Below, piece after piece: positions 8,588 to 20,535 of a stretch of DNA of 64,000 nt (its first letter is position 1; every line of letters begins with the position of its first letter). The stretch covers positions 3,534,001 through 3,598,000 of the forward strand of contig OX596340.1 in assembly GCA_951394405.1 (NCBI GenBank), given 5' to 3'. Both the position numbers and the translations under genes were made by a program. The notes under the pieces were generated by a model. The model ran no database searches, had not been told where the DNA came from, and saw only the letters and a list, made by a program, of their open reading frames with translations. Origin of the DNA: Coprinellus micaceus. Lineage: Eukaryota; Basidiomycota; Agaricomycetes; Agaricales; Psathyrellaceae.

Positions 8588-11356
8588 ATGGAGTTCACGC
8601 CGTTTACAAACGGTCGCATTCAATTTGTCGACGGAGACCGATACTACTCCCCAAACAGCATTGTCGACCCTCCCCTACTCCTGAAACCCCTCGAAGAAGG
8701 CCTTCAAAACATCTTTCTCCCGCATCGCCGAGGCAAGGAACGCGTTCGGTACAGGGAGTACGTGCATCCAAGACCGTGGGTTCTCAAGTACGCTTGGGTC
8801 CCCTTCGTCCCAGTAAACCCCTACCAGTGGTTCGATAATTGCTCCTATATGGGGAGAGTGCTCTCAAAATACCCGCCACTTGAACATTTCGCGGACGAGT
8901 CGGGGAAGCACCACGGCTGGGCCATCGCTCCTGAAAACGAATGGGCACAACTGGAAGCAGACCTGTACAAGGCGATCCGCACTTTGAGCGCGAAATATAA
9001 TATCCCCTGTTCATTACCTTTCCTTCCCAATGCTATCGGTTACCAGGGCATGTACACTCACAAACGCTCCCTCACAACCCGGCTCGATACCGCTCGGGAA
9101 TGGTTCTTCGTATTTTTCGGCGCTCTGTCCTACCTCATAGCTACGCTCAAGCTCGGCCCCGACCACTCCGGTATCAAAAGTGAAGAATGGTTGCCCGTCC
9201 TACATTCCGCAGGCATTTCCCCTACATTCGTCGACGGAATTCACAAGTCTTTGGTGTACGAAGTCAACCAAGACCAAGTCCGCCAGTCTGGTGTCATTCT
9301 CGATCTTCTCAACCCGCCGAAGGGCCAGCCGGACCCGAACTGGTTCATAACGATGGGGGTTCCCGTCTGGTATCGTTGGGGTAGCAGAGAAGAGGTCTGG
9401 GACTTTCTCAAGAAATGGAGCCCTCCAAGACGTTTGCTAGGACAAGGCCTATCAACGATCCTCCCATCGCCCTCCACCCCCAAGGAACCTGTCAGTACAC
9501 AAGCGTCTGACCCTACCCTCACCCAAGAACTTGACCCCCCACCTCCGAACCTTTCCGCTGGTCTTGAATGGCCAACCCAGATGTCCCCTACCAGTCCGTC
9601 TCCCCCTCCCGATGACGACGACGACGACGACGATCTCCCTTCAGCGCCTCGTCCCAAAGGATCAACCAACGGCCCCATTGCTGGTGAGAAAGATCCAGAA
9701 TGGGTGGAATTCTTCGCCGCTCGGGAACAAGCCCATCTGAAGATGTTGAAGTCTGAAACTCCGAAAGCTCGACAAGTGAGGGAGAACCGTACTCGGGAGC
9801 CCGCGACTACGTCGGCAAAGGTGTTTGAATGGCTCGAGTCCGACAAAGAAGGCATTTTGTGGGAGCGAATACCCGTTCTCGCGAAATCCAGGGTCGACAC
9901 CCTCGAAGATTACGGCGTTGGGCAGAAACGTTATGATCCCTTCTTCAATGAGTGGGATTGCTGTTCACAATGGGGGGACGACAACTACGACGATTGGTAT
10001 GAAGACGAGGGATACATACATGCCCCCCCAATACCAGGTGGTTCAACCGCTCTTCACTGCACCAATAAGCAACGATCTCCCGCGCCCGTATCACAGACCG
10101 AAGGTGACCTCCCAACCGACATCTTCCTTGACCCCGAGGCGGCTCCCGAAAGTCTATTAAACGCGGCGGACGTAACTCTCAAAGACTTCTTCGGGTTTAT
10201 TTACCCTGTACCTGGTCCCGAACCTCCCCCAAGTGTACCGTCCGACAAGGAGAAGGCGTTCTTCCTACGAATCCTAGGGCTCGAGTCAAGTAAGTGGTCT
10301 ACCAATCACGACTACTTCACTAGCGGCCATTTCTTCGCCGCGCAAGCCTTCGTCAAATCACTTTGGAGTCGTCAAATTCCGTCACCAGGCGTCTGGGATC
10401 TCAGGGAGGACTGTGTGCGTCCCGTGGCACTCACTTCGAGGGCACGCAGCGTGGGGCTGGTACCGCTGCAGGAGGCAGACAAGGTGGACCCTTACGACTC
10501 AATCAAGCAGTACTATGTTTTCACCGAAACAACCAAGCATTCGTGGAGGCTCGCTGTCACCTCCGCCTCTGCGGTGTTCGTGGTTTCCCGCCGGCCAGCC
10601 AACGAGGACATAACAGACATTGCACTACTCCTATCTATCTATGGCATCCCCTTCCGCGCCTTCTTCCCGTTGAATTCTATCATGAACGGACCGCCGAGCA
10701 TCAACAGCCTCTCCCACTTGATTCCACAACGACCGTTCGGCCACAAATTTACCAAAGCTGACTACGACGCGTACGTGCACATGCGAACGCTTCTTCTCGG
10801 TCAATCACATATGCAAGCTGCCATCAAGCGAGGCGGAATCATTTGGCGTCTGGCTGTGGGTACACTGGGCACATCGCGAGCCTCCCTTCCCCCTTCACTC
10901 TGGGGCTCAACACATAGCTTTGAGCTTGATGGTGTTCAATACGTAGATTCTGTCCTGACGACGATGGAGATGGACCTCATTTGCGGCGCCTACGAATGTG
11001 TTTCTGGTAAGCTCTTCATGACAGATTCTCTTCCTCTGTTCTAATCGTCTAAATCAGCGGACGGCAAGCAGCGAGCCCTCAAATCTTGGTGGCCCTTGGC
11101 TCGATACTACGAGAAGGAAGAGTGTGGCGAGAATTATGGTCGATGGACCGCACGTCGTGAAGTCTGGTACGCGAAGAGACTAGCGGCAATCGAGAGCGGT
11201 GACGATGGTGTCCAGCCGCTGAGCTATACGGACTGGAAGAGCAGTCAACATGGACCCACAACTATTCGTTCCTTGCATGCATACACCGAGCGCACGTCCT
11301 ATCAGACCTTCGAATCATACTGCCTCAATAGACGTGATTCGGAGGATCCGTCGTAG
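8588..11356 (+). CDS. Large protein of unknown function
   Basis: Two exons (8588-11006 and 11058-11356; intron gtaagc...atcag) give about 905 residues. The first clean ATG is 8588 (cctcacATGg). A small upstream exon ATG-GGT-CCT-GTC-AAT (8430-8444) could splice in frame at 8480, but the intron would be only 35 nt. The protein is hydrophilic and rich in W and Y. It has a WAIAPENEWAQLEADLYKAI block near residue 110, a GVPVWYRWGSREE motif near 260, an acidic D-repeat linker near 345, and a C-terminal domain after ~540 ending in a basic W-rich segment (RWTARREVWYAKR). I see no signal peptide, membrane helix or enzyme motif. It resembles multi-copy hypothetical proteins I associate with Agaricomycete genomes. 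Its place right behind a transposase gene and a hairpin cluster makes a mobile-element passenger possible. Confidence 0.75.
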
Positions 11357-12036
11357 ATTATCGTAGTATATATCACACGTTCATTGTAGTAGATATAGTA
11401 TCATTGTAATTTCCTTCCTTCCGCTGTTGCCGTACGTCGAGGAACCCGTCCCCCGAATCCGAATCATATGATTGGGGCGGGCTGACCACGTTGTTCGCTG
11501 CCACGCGCTGACCACGCGCTGGCTGACCCGCTGACCGCTGACGCAAGCGTCTCCGCTTTAGCTGGGCATTCGGCTGAATCCTAGTCTTTATCCAGTCTTA
11601 ATCCTGACCCGTGATAAGCCTCGTGTGCGCACCGGGGATAGTCAATGCATTCGAACAAAGGTAAGCATCTTTTGCTTGTTATATTCCGACTTAAATCTGA
11701 CTATGGATACAACCTTTATAACACGACGGGAACAAGTTAATGCTGGCACTGGATTAAAGTCTTTTCGTTGACATGATTCCGGTCGTCCATATCGGTAAGC
11801 ATAAGTCTCGAGTAGCAAGCCTGATCCTGGACGCAGCCTTGGTGGGGACAATTCAAAAATGCAAAACGGCCATTAGGTATGTAACATGTTTGTGATAATT
11901 GATTGTTTACAAATGCTATCCGGGCGGGAGATTCCCCCCCTTGCCCGTAGTGTATGCTATGGTCTCCCTCTAATCGAGGTTTCTACACGGCGTACATTGA
12001 GAGACATCCACTACTGTTTTTATCACTTTCGTCGTA
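11357..12036. other. Intergenic, with GCTGACC repeats
   Basis: No gene seen. Between about 11480 and 11550 the heptamer GCTGACC or a close variant occurs about five times, twice as CGCGCTGACCACG. This could be a subterminal repeat zone of a DNA transposon covering the preceding genes, but I could not find a matching inverted end. Confidence 0.4.
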
Positions 12037-13888
12037 TCACCACATGTATTTTTCCTCGTCCATGTCGTCCCATGGCCAGTGCGCGATGATATCCGCCCGT
12101 TCCTCCTGCGTTAAATCTTGTTGCAGGGCAAGTTCCTTGACCTCTTTGCAGTGTTCCACGGCCTGCTCATAGATTTCTGCGGGGACCCAGCCATCCATCC
12201 CACAGTTAAGATAACGCCGTAGCTCTGCAATCACATCTTCCCCACCTCTCATGTCTCGATACAACTTGTCCGACTCACGAGCGTCTTCAGCGTCAAACGT
12301 GACAGGGCAAGGGACACGTCCTCCTGTGAGTTTCTCCCAGGAATCGGCTGCGAGTACAAGCGGGTCTTTGAGCATAACCGTCTCGCCGTCCCAAGGTATT
12401 CCGGCGTGGGTGAAGAGGCGGGTACGAAGAACGCACATACGGTCTTTCATGGCGCTATAGTGGGGTTCGTTGTACTTGAGCGTGTTCGTGCAGTAGTAGA
12501 AATGGACGAGCCGCCGATGATAGAGTTCCCTTTCTGCGATTTGCTCCTCCTCGTCCAGCTCGTTGAAGTTATCGGGGAGGGAGGGCACCTGCAATGAGTC
12601 CGAGACGGGGTCGGTATGGTTTTGAAGTCCTTGGGGCATACCTGCATTGAGAAAAAATGGCAAGATAGAGGTGTGCTGCCAGTCCAGCAAACTAGCGATC
12701 TGCCATCCAGACTCGGAGCCAAGCGACTTCTTCAGGATGATTTCGCAGGCCCGGATATCGGGATGGCGGATGCAGAATCGACTAAAGGTAGGGTTACTCG
12801 GGATAAGGAACGGCGCCATGGCGAGGAACCGATTCAGGTTTTCAATGTGGGTCGACGGCGGCTGCTCCTGGTACTTGTAGCAATCCCTCATCTCGCGGCG
12901 GAACGGCAAGAGCGGCTGACCGAACTGTTTGAGGAAGGCCAGCTCCTTGAGGGCTGATGACATGAGGGCTGCTTCGCCGTCTAGGTCTACAGAAGGGATT
13001 GAACAGAGCGATCCAGCGAAAAAGAGACGTGACACACAGGGTTCCCGGTCCACCTCGATTCGCGGTCTCCTCCGCCGGGAGAGATACAAGCCGGTATCAG
13101 GGCCGATGCAGAATCGATCGTCCTCGAGAGCGATGGGCGTCCTACCAGCTTCCACGCTCTTCAGATCGTCGCGATAATAAATGCTTCCGCCAGCGGGAAA
13201 GGATAGCGACATCATTTTCGCCTCCAATTGAACAATCTGTGATAATAGCTGCGCGGTTTCCTCCTCGTTGAACGCATACCATACGTCGGTCAGCTTGACG
13301 CCTTTAACGAACTCCATGAAGATATACTCGGTCTTGGCCGCGTTGTCCGCACTCGGCGAGTATCCGTACACCTGAGGAACGGGGAGTCCAGAGGCGCGAA
13401 GAAAGTCCATCGTGGCCACCTCGCTCGCGATGGCATAGTACTTGGGGACCATGATCGGGTATGGGACGCGAGCGACCAGTTGGAACCCATCGCGCATGGT
13501 GATGAGGAACAGGCGGTTAAATCCTCCTTCGGCGAGCTTTGATAAGTCCACGACATCAGAAGGTTCTCGCCCGACCGATTTCGCTGCGAGATGGCGTAGA
13601 CCCTCGACATCGAACACGCGCCTCCGCTCCGCACGGCGAAGCGCGTCGTTGTATCTGGGCAAGTCAGATACCGTGGGTCTATCCTGGGGATGGGAATAGT
13701 GGGACTCACAGCCAGCGTCCAGTCGTATAATTGAACAGGTCCCCAGCGGTGTTCGGCCTCGTGGATAGGGTGCGGAAGTGGGTGAACCTTGCAGACCGAG
13801 CGAAGGAAGGGCGTCGCGCCGAGCCCAGTGAAACGAGATTCTTCACCGAGTTAGGGGGCAGTCTCGCCCTCGCGAGCCAGTGAATCAT
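12037..13888 (-). CDS. AIM9-like mitochondrial phosphotransferase (APH/kinase-like fold)
   Basis: Two exons (13888-13710 and 13654-12037, intron gtgagt...cccag) give 598 residues. The chosen start MIHWLARARLPPNS opens an Arg/Ser-rich, acid-poor stretch typical of a mitochondrial presequence; an in-frame ATG at 14104 is possible but the extension looks non-coding. The following FNYTTGRWLYNDALRRAERR is the hallmark entry into fungal AIM9/APH-family proteins. A glycine-rich loop (LAEGGFNRLFL), a strand with VARVPYP, the substrate-like FMEFVKGVKLTDVW and the catalytic-loop equivalent RHPDIRACEII follow. In that loop the usual metal-binding Asn is Glu, so classical kinase activity is uncertain. 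The DFG-like position reads LLDWQ. The substrate is unknown. The gene lies downstream of, and on the same strand as, the MFS gene, separated by about 450 bp. Confidence 0.88.
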
Positions 13889-14338
13889 AGTATCTGCGAG
13901 ATGGCGAGCGGGGTATTGGAATCCACGAAGTGCGGAGTGGAGCAATGACTGGCAAGGACGAGCGCGAAGTTCAACCTGGTCAACCGCGATCGAGCTCGTG
14001 AGAATGTTAATATAACCCATTTTAGCAGCCACATCGCAGCCACTAGACACCTGCAGGTCTAGGAGGAGTGAAGCTTGAAGATTCGAAACACGCGTCCGAG
14101 TCATAATACCGGACTGCGAGCTAGAAGGATAGCCTAGAATGGCGAGGTTGACGTACGCGCGATCTCGGAAGTCGGACAGTTGAAACGATAGGCCCGCTGA
14201 TCTCAGGTCTGTTGCAAAGGAGGCCTGGAAACGTTATATTCGCGTTCAGTCTTAACACACAGGGTAATAGGGATCACGTCCAACTACTCTCGTCCCTCTT
14301 CAAGTCCCTCGAGCTAACTTGTTTGGCGCACTTTTTCT
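13889..14338. other. Intergenic between phosphotransferase and transporter
   Basis: No gene seen; this should hold the minus-strand promoter of the phosphotransferase gene and the terminator of the transporter gene. No clear TATA box. Confidence 0.4.
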
Positions 14339-16791
14339 TTAAAGAGAGGCGCGGCCCCGAGATTCGAATGGGAGGAGCAGAGCGACGAGACCTGCAATCA
14401 GAAAGATTGCCCCAGCAATGAATATGGGCACGGAGCTGGTCACGTCGGCGTAGAGGGCGATGATGGGCGCCTATAGTCGAGATTTCGATTCATCAGTGTG
14501 GACATTTGCGGATGCATGGGGAACAAATTGAGGGTCGTGCAATGAAAGAGGCGGCGGGGAACTGAACTCACCATGACCCCGAATATCCGGTTCGCTGTTG
14601 CAGTGAGGGCGTTCCCCGTCCCTCTAGCCTTAGTAGGGAAGAGTTCGGGGGTGATGGTGTCCAACGTGCCAAACATGATGTTGCTCGTGAGACTGTATGC
14701 GCAGTTCCACCCAAGCAGGGCGTTGGAGGACCGGGACGTCGTCGACGCCAGGATGAAGACGCCCGTAAGTGCTGCCAGCGAAATTTGGAGTGAGTGGCGC
14801 GAAGGGTGAGTGTGAACAGAGTCCACGGACAGGTTGCGATAGACAACGTTCCTCGTCTGCCTAGGAGAGGACGGTCGACCATATAGCTTGCGAAAAGTGC
14901 TCCTGGAACAGCGGCCACACTGAGAATGACTTGCTAGAATGAGGCGTCAGTGAAGGCGCGGCGTAGGAAATCGCACGGTGAGCACGCACATTGCGATACG
15001 CAGTGTATACTGTGCCATCACCGAACTCGGCTCCCCGTTTGGCGAGACTATCCTAGATTGAGCGCTAGGGTCTGACTGTGTAAAATGATGCGTACTAGTA
15101 TGTTACGAATGAGTTGTATCTGAGCCGTGGTCAGTGGGTGGTATATCACTACACATGGAAAAAATGCGAAGGAGTTACAAGGGAAACGCCAAGCCGATCA
15201 GAGCTGAAGGGAAACGAGGGTGGTGAGTGAGTGTTTCGTGTATGAATAGAATATGTGGACCTCACCCCAGAGTGAGATTAGCAAACCCGTCGAGTATGCG
15301 AGCTTTTTCGATGCAAAGAGGCTCTTCGCGTGGTCGAGGTTGAACATCGCCAGTCGTATTGTAGTATCCCCTACGAGTTGGGTGTTACCTTGCTTTCCTT
15401 CCTCATGAGAGGCAGTTTTATCTCCTTGTTCATCTATTCTATCCAGATCAGACACGCTAAGATTCGTTGTCGTCCCGTTGTACGCAGCGACCTTATGCAC
15501 AACTTCAACGGCCTTCGCGTTTCTGCCCTTCCCCATGAGGTACTTAGGACTTTCGTAAAGCTTGAAAACGAAGAACCGAAGGACCCAGAAGACGAGCATG
15601 AGCCCGCCCATGGCGATTAGGAAGTATCGCCAACCCATGTTACTCGACCTCGGGCAGTTTTCCCCGGGAGTACTCGTCTCGCATGAGTAGTTGGCGATGA
15701 GCGGCCAGGCAACCTTCGGTTCAAAATCAGCCTGTAACGGAATTGAACGACGTAGAAGGCTCACTAAGCTTCCTACAAGCTGACCGATGGTCCACCAAAT
15801 TGACAAGGTAGTCAGCAGGAATTGGTGTGACGCCGGGAGAAATTCTGGAGAGAAATGGGCGCAGTCAGCGACGTAGCACTTCGTTAGAGCGTTCAAGGAA
15901 TAACTACTTTTTAAAAAAGAAAAAAAGAGGTGCGTAAGATTTCCGAATACACTCACCAAGGAAAATGGCAGAGTCTACAGGGAGATTGCCTCCAGCGCCG
16001 ACCGACCACAAGGCTGCGAATGACGAGAGAGCGATCCAGTTAGGCGACCCAGCCCCCGCGAGAGAGAAAACAGCGATGATCAGCATCGTGACGTTGAATG
16101 AGATCCTAAAGGGAGCTACGTTGGCAAGCAGATTCAACGCTCCGGCCAAAAGGATCGCAGGAGAGCTGAATTGCGATCGCAGGCAGGGATGGCATGAGAC
16201 AGCGGGGACAGGACTCACTTTCGTCCCCAGATGTCCGCCCCAACACCCCAGACAGCTGCTCCTATGAATAGTCCAACATTTTGGCCAAGCTTGATGAACG
16301 GAGGATTGTAGTTGAACTCATTGACGGTAGGTGGTAAGATGAGGCCGGTTGCGATCTGCAACGGAAGACGAACAACGGGTCATTGACGTGTGAGCCAGCG
16401 GAGATAATCACGACGCACGGGCCACAAGTTGTCTCTACAGAAAGGAAATAGATTAGATGACAAGCGCTGTGGGTTAGAGAAGATTGAGGAGGTCGTACGC
16501 GAACCACCCAAACCCAGTCACGAAGAAGAGGCCCCTGTGGAGTACGATCTAGCGCGTCAAGTTGCATCACTATTCGCCTAGTTAGGGGACACACCATTGA
16601 TACCTCCCCATCCCGATCTCCTGCATCGCTTCGTTGAGGATTTGTGCTTTGGCGAAATACCGGGCGTCAATCGTGTCCTCAGTGTATACCGTCTCGAGAG
16701 CAGCGTGTTTGTGCACAATCTCGTCGGATTGAGCCTCCTTTTCGTCAGCACCGTCTACAAGGTCAAATACTTTATCGTCGTTCTCCGCCAT
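14339..16791 (-). CDS. MFS transporter, SV2/sugar-porter type (possible lesion)
   Basis: About ten exons. The first join with clear phase: 16791-16595, 16534-16499, a 16-nt microexon 16434-16419, 16355-16219, 16105-15957, 15844-15266, and one from 15203. The protein starts MAENDDKVFDLVDGADEKE and has an N-terminal cytoplasmic tail. It then shows GLFFVTGFGWFADNLWP (helix 1), GAAVWGVGADIWGRK (the MFS loop 2-3 signature), WSVGAGGNLPVDSAIFLEF, and later LFPTKARGTGNALTATANRI with a final API IALYADVTSSVP helix pair. It is a plasma-membrane-type carrier; the substrate cannot be read. After LIGLAFPL (exon from 15203) the frame meets TAA at 15175-15177, although the next frame spells the expected NSFAFFP. 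A two-base deletion would explain this. Alternatively an intron from gtaact there to ..gatag rejoins at LAKRGAEFGDG but loses about nine helix residues. Its condition is therefore uncertain. Confidence 0.8.
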
Positions 16792-17260
16792 CTTTGTCGG
16801 GGGTGGTGAGGCAACCGTGATTTGAGGGGGGTGCTATGAAGAAGGTGGAATCAAAGTGGCGAAATCTTAAGGCCCGCGAAAGTGCCTTATCTGCTCGTTC
16901 CTGTAAAGAAGGCACACTCACGAGGGGCCGCGTACGTACAGTTCTCGAGCCCACGAGCGCTGTTCCTGACTAATTTCACCGAGATGCCCGCTACATCTGA
17001 GGAGGGGAAGGTCGAATTTGAGGATGATAAGAGCGCTCTGCTTCCGCATGTACAGTTAGATTCTCGCTCTATCGGTGCGAATGCCGTGAATCCCGAAATG
17101 GAAGAGTCAGGTGTGCAATTTCTCTGATAGAGGAACACAAGTCACCTGAACTTTGAGCGCCTCGGCCTGCTGGGGGCCTTCAGTAAAACGGTTCTCGCTG
17201 GAGGTCCTATTGCCTGCAAAGGCCGTTGATCAAAGTTCGTTGAGGAAGGGAGTCGGGACT
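16792..17260. other. Divergent intergenic region, possible short ORF
   Basis: Upstream of the minus-strand MFS gene. A plus ATG at 16984 opens a 47-residue acidic frame (MPATSEEGKVEFEDDKSALL...) ending at 17127. It looks like a first exon of something, but no continuation is recognisable. I would not call a gene. Confidence 0.25.
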
Positions 17261-17860
17261 AGGCGAGTCGGTAGGGACCCTGCCGAACTCCGATATCATG
17301 AATCCGGGGGTCGGATGCATCCGAACGAAACTTCAGGGATCCGAGTTCAAGTCAGAGCTCTGAGATCTGAAGGCCCGTCTACTGGCGATTGCGATGCGCT
17401 GACGCTCAGAAGCGCAGCCAAACGCTTCCATTAGACTTGGACTCATGTACCAGGATTCTTTCAACGTCATCCAAACGTGAGGGCACCGACACCATCGCAC
17501 TCTGGCTCCACATCCGCAGACATCTTGGCTTCAAGCGCCCGGGAAAGTGCGACGGTGCAGGTATGATGCTCTGGAGTAGGTACTGGGTAGTCATCTTGGA
17601 GAGCCACTCCACTCGTTATGGCTTTTGATCCCTGAGAACTGTGGATCACAGTATGAAGCCATTCCGCGATGATCCACGCTCTGCCACGGCTCCGGTGGTA
17701 GAGTTTGATTTTCATATTCATTACTTGGGTCGGTATTTCGACTCCGCTATAGTGAATTTGGCACGGATGGTCTCCACTAGCATGCTCTCCTGCCCCCCAG
17801 AATGCGCCATAGGTGACTCTCGCAATACCTCATCCGTCTGTATCGGGGGATTCGGATTGC

Positions 17861-17870
17861 ATATATAAGC
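17861..17870 (+). promoter_or_regulatory. TATA box of gene A
   Basis: ATATATAAGC lies about 90 bp before the ATG. The same spacing of TATA to ATG is seen in all five family members. Confidence 0.7.
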
Positions 17871-17956
17871 GCTCACCAGTAGGACCGAGACATCTACTCA
17901 ACTACAAGAACCCTACGTTACCAGAAATACCTCATTAAAACACTCCCAAACCCACC

Positions 17957-18273
17957 ATGAAATTCTTTACTACCCTCAGCTTGATCCTCGCATCTCTCGT
18001 CACGCTCTCGCCTACTGTCATTGCCCAGGACTGCCAAGCTGCCTGTTGCGATGTACTCGTCAAGGGCGCCGACGACTCCAACGTTGGCCGTGAGTACCCG
18101 CCTATTACTATCCCCTTGCGTCAATATTTAAGGGTGCGTGCTTATGATCTCCCCACTAAACAGTGGATTGTACCCCGGGTGGCATCGACTGCACCTTTGG
18201 AGGCCAGGTCAAAGCGTGCTGCGAGACCATTCAAATGAGTGTCCCTTTCCAGGCCTTAGTTAACAAATACTGA
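17957..18273 (+). CDS. Hydrophobin-like eight-Cys family, copy A (truncated, lacks last Cys)
   Basis: Exon 1 17957-18089 encodes a signal peptide (MKFFTTLSLILASLVTLSP..AQ) and the DCQAACC motif. After an intron (18090-18163) exon 2 supplies LDCTPGGIDCTFGGQ and KACCE. In copies C, D and E a second intron follows here, and a 14-codon exon 3 gives the eighth cysteine. In copy A the donor is altered (gtgagtg became caaatgagtg) and the acceptor with the start of exon 3 is deleted. Reading therefore runs on to a TGA at 18271-18273 and yields only seven cysteines. Remnants of exon 3 (GGGTCGGAAAGAAG and GTGCGCTTGCCTGA) remain at about 18277-18315. Its near-identical mirror copy is E. It is probably a decaying gene, though still translatable. 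Confidence 0.75.
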
Positions 18274-19290
18274 AGAAGGGTCGGAAAGAAGGTAGGTAGA
18301 TGTGCGCTTGCCTGAGTGGCCGGCCACGCACGTGAAAGAGATATTGCATTTGATGTTTCCCCGCGGAACCTGCTGTAATGTAGTCGCATGTAGATTGGCG
18401 CGGTAGGAGACTTAAAAATTTGAGCGAGAGATGTGCCAGGCGGACAGTTACAGTGGTCGCTCGAGGTCCTATTTCTCGCAAAGGTCCCGCCCATAGGGGT
18501 GCGGGGTAAGGGCGGGGTGTGTGAAGCGAATGAGGTCCACTTCATTCTCCCTAGGCATAGACATCGAACCGAGGCGCATAGAAGATTGGCGCGATAAAAC
18601 ACTTTCGTCCCCTCGGTAAAGGTTACACCTGACATCAAGTAATTTCCAGTCACACGGGATTGAGTGAAGTGAGTGTGTCAGGAAGCTTCTATTCGCCCAA
18701 GTTCCCGGTTTTAATCGTTGGGTGCATGCGGAGCCTTATTTAAATTACGCTGGCTCCCCATTGGTCCAATACCGCAAGAGAGAGCGTCAGTCGGGGAGTT
18801 TGCGGTGACGAGTAGAAGTATGACACCAATTAAGGGATGTCCGAGCTTTGGGGAGAGACGAAGGCAAATCGCTTCAGTGTCGAGTATCGCCGACAAGACC
18901 AATGTCTCCGGGAAGCGGGAGTCACGAATAGCAGGAGCGCAGTTCAGACCCACAGGCGTAATTCACGTATCCTGACGACTTAGTCTGCCTATCGGGTGCG
19001 GACAGCACAGATTTACCTGCACGAGAGTTGCACACCAATCTGAAGATGCTCCGTCGCCAGTATAGGACGATAGCTCTTCGACCCTCGGGAAGCGAAGCTC
19101 GTACTTTGTTCGCTCGGATCTGACTTTGGGATGTCAACGTCATCGGGAAGCTGCGAATTTCATATTCGTCGCAGTGGCGTCAATGGAACGTTGAGGCAAC
19201 ACACTGACGCTTGTCGCGGTCCCTTTTCGGTCGCACGCGCCTTCAATCCCATCTGCCCAAGGTCTGGAATACGTAATCGGAGGGATGTAG
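18274..19290. other. Duplicated non-coding DNA between copies A and B
   Basis: About 1 kb with no supported gene. Several stretches (18360-18640, 18720-18960, 19050-19200) have inverted counterparts at 36340-37200. A minus-strand frame GLNCAPAI..SRFP.. is shared by both arms, but it carries indels between them and is not conserved as protein beyond a short block. Confidence 0.5.
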
Positions 19291-19294
19291 TCCA

Positions 19295-19302
19295 CATAAA
19301 AG
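19295..19302 (+). promoter_or_regulatory. TATA box of gene B
   Basis: CATAAAAG about 85-90 bp before the ATG at 19385, the same layout as in the other family members. Confidence 0.55.
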
Positions 19303-19384
19303 CGTTCGCCCGTCCTCGCATAATTCTAACTTCACCACCACCAGCTTGATACGGCCTACTACCCTTCGACACCTCACACTGAAG

Positions 19385-19787
19385 ATGAAGCTCAGTGTAA
19401 TCCTGTCCACTGTCATCGTCTCCCTGCTCCCGACCATTGTTATTGCGCAAACCTGCACATCAGGGAAGCGCCAGTACTGTTGCGACGCGTCTGTCAAAGG
19501 CTCTGGGCCAGCCATGGAGGGAAAGGACGTCGGCAGTAAGTGTTTTCCTGACTAGCTGAGTGGCTCTGCATTATTAACCTCGATCACACGAATGTAGTCA
19601 ATTGCGTCGAAGGGGGTATCGACTGTGAATTCGGTGGCCAGATCCACGGTTGCTGCACTCGTTTGGTGCGTCAAACTCGTCCAAAGAAGAGACTGTTCCG
19701 TTCCATTGCTCATGCGAGATTCTCGAACATTAGGCTACGTTTGACATGGTAATGCCGGTCGGAACGGGAGTCGATTGCACCTTTTGA
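19385..19787 (+). CDS. Hydrophobin-like eight-Cys protein, divergent copy B
   Basis: Three exons: 19385-19535, 19598-19665 and 19734-19787. The product is about 90 residues, with a signal peptide MKLSVILSTVIVSLLPTIVIAQ. Cysteines follow the order C-x7-CC, C, C, CC, C: TCTSGKRQYCC, INCVEGGIDCEFGGQ, HGCCTRL and GTGVDCTF. The exon 3 acceptor (cattag at 19733) is preferred because it restores the eighth cysteine; reading straight through gives a basic tail without it. Intron phases (1 and 0) and positions match the other copies. The end GVDCTF recalls the C-terminus of class I hydrophobins more than copies C-E do. No counterpart was found in the mirror arm. Confidence 0.75.
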
Positions 19788-20520
19788 AGTGCGTCTGCGA
19801 ATGTGAGGTCATAGTGATTCAAACCAAAGACGGTTGAGCTAGGGACGAATGAAGCTCAAGGAGGAGTTGTATTTGAGTAGATGGCATGTACGCGGAGACG
19901 GGAAATGAACATCATTAGGATTTAGCTCGGTTGATAAGTACCCTGCCGAACTCTGACATCACAACAACGAGGCTGTCTGAACGAACCTGAACTTCAAAGT
20001 CAGGCGTGCGAGTTCAAGTCGGAGTCCCGAAGGCCCGCCCGTTGAGGATTGCGATGGAATAATTTTCAGAAGCGCGTGGCCGGGTGCGTCCATTGGACTG
20101 GTTTCCCATCGGCTGTTTCGCCGTCATTGAGACTTGAAGGCGCCGAGACCATCGCACTCCACATCCGCAGACGGCTTGGATCGGAGTGGGCCCCTTCAAT
20201 GCAATTGCCAGGATACAGGTATAATGTTTTCCGCTGGTTAAAGGTAGTCATCTAGGCAGATGAGTATCAAAGCGATCTTTGAGAGTCTCTCCGGCCGTTA
20301 TGCAATCAATAGGTAACTTGTAAGGAGTCACATCGCGATGATCCGTGGCTCTCTGTCACTTCGCTGACAGTAGAGGGTCCGATTTTCATATTCGATACTT
20401 GGCTTGGTGCTTCAACTCCACTGCCTTTGCATAGATGGCCCCCTTGGCGTGGTCACCGCCCCCCAAAAATGTGCCAGGAATGATTCTTACCATGCATCAT
20501 CCGCCTGTGTCGGATGCGTT
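19788..20520. other. Intergenic, upstream duplicate of gene C
   Basis: No gene seen. From about 19930 the sequence parallels the region upstream of copy A (17260 onward), including CCCTGCCGAACTC and ATCGCACTCCACATCCGCAG. Confidence 0.6.
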
Positions 20521-20526
20521 GGCTGG

Positions 20527-20535
20527 CATATAAAG
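20527..20535 (+). promoter_or_regulatory. TATA box of gene C
   Basis: CATATAAAG, about 90 bp before the ATG at 20619. Confidence 0.7.

Larger units (their letters stand above)
17260..19200 (+). repeat. Left arm of an inverted segmental duplication
   Basis: The sequence from about 17260 to 19200 is matched in reverse complement by about 36340-38190, both inside and outside the small secreted-protein genes (for example CGCAATACCTCATCCGTCTG at 17821-17840 and its complement near 37720-37740; CTCTTCGACCCTCGGGAAGC near 19072 and its complement near 36470). The upstream 650 bp are also matched in direct orientation by about 19930-20618, in front of gene C. Confidence 0.8.

Noticed and set aside
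16984..17127. Short acidic frame MPATSEEG...
   Set aside because: Looks like a first exon, but no second exon or homolog could be identified.
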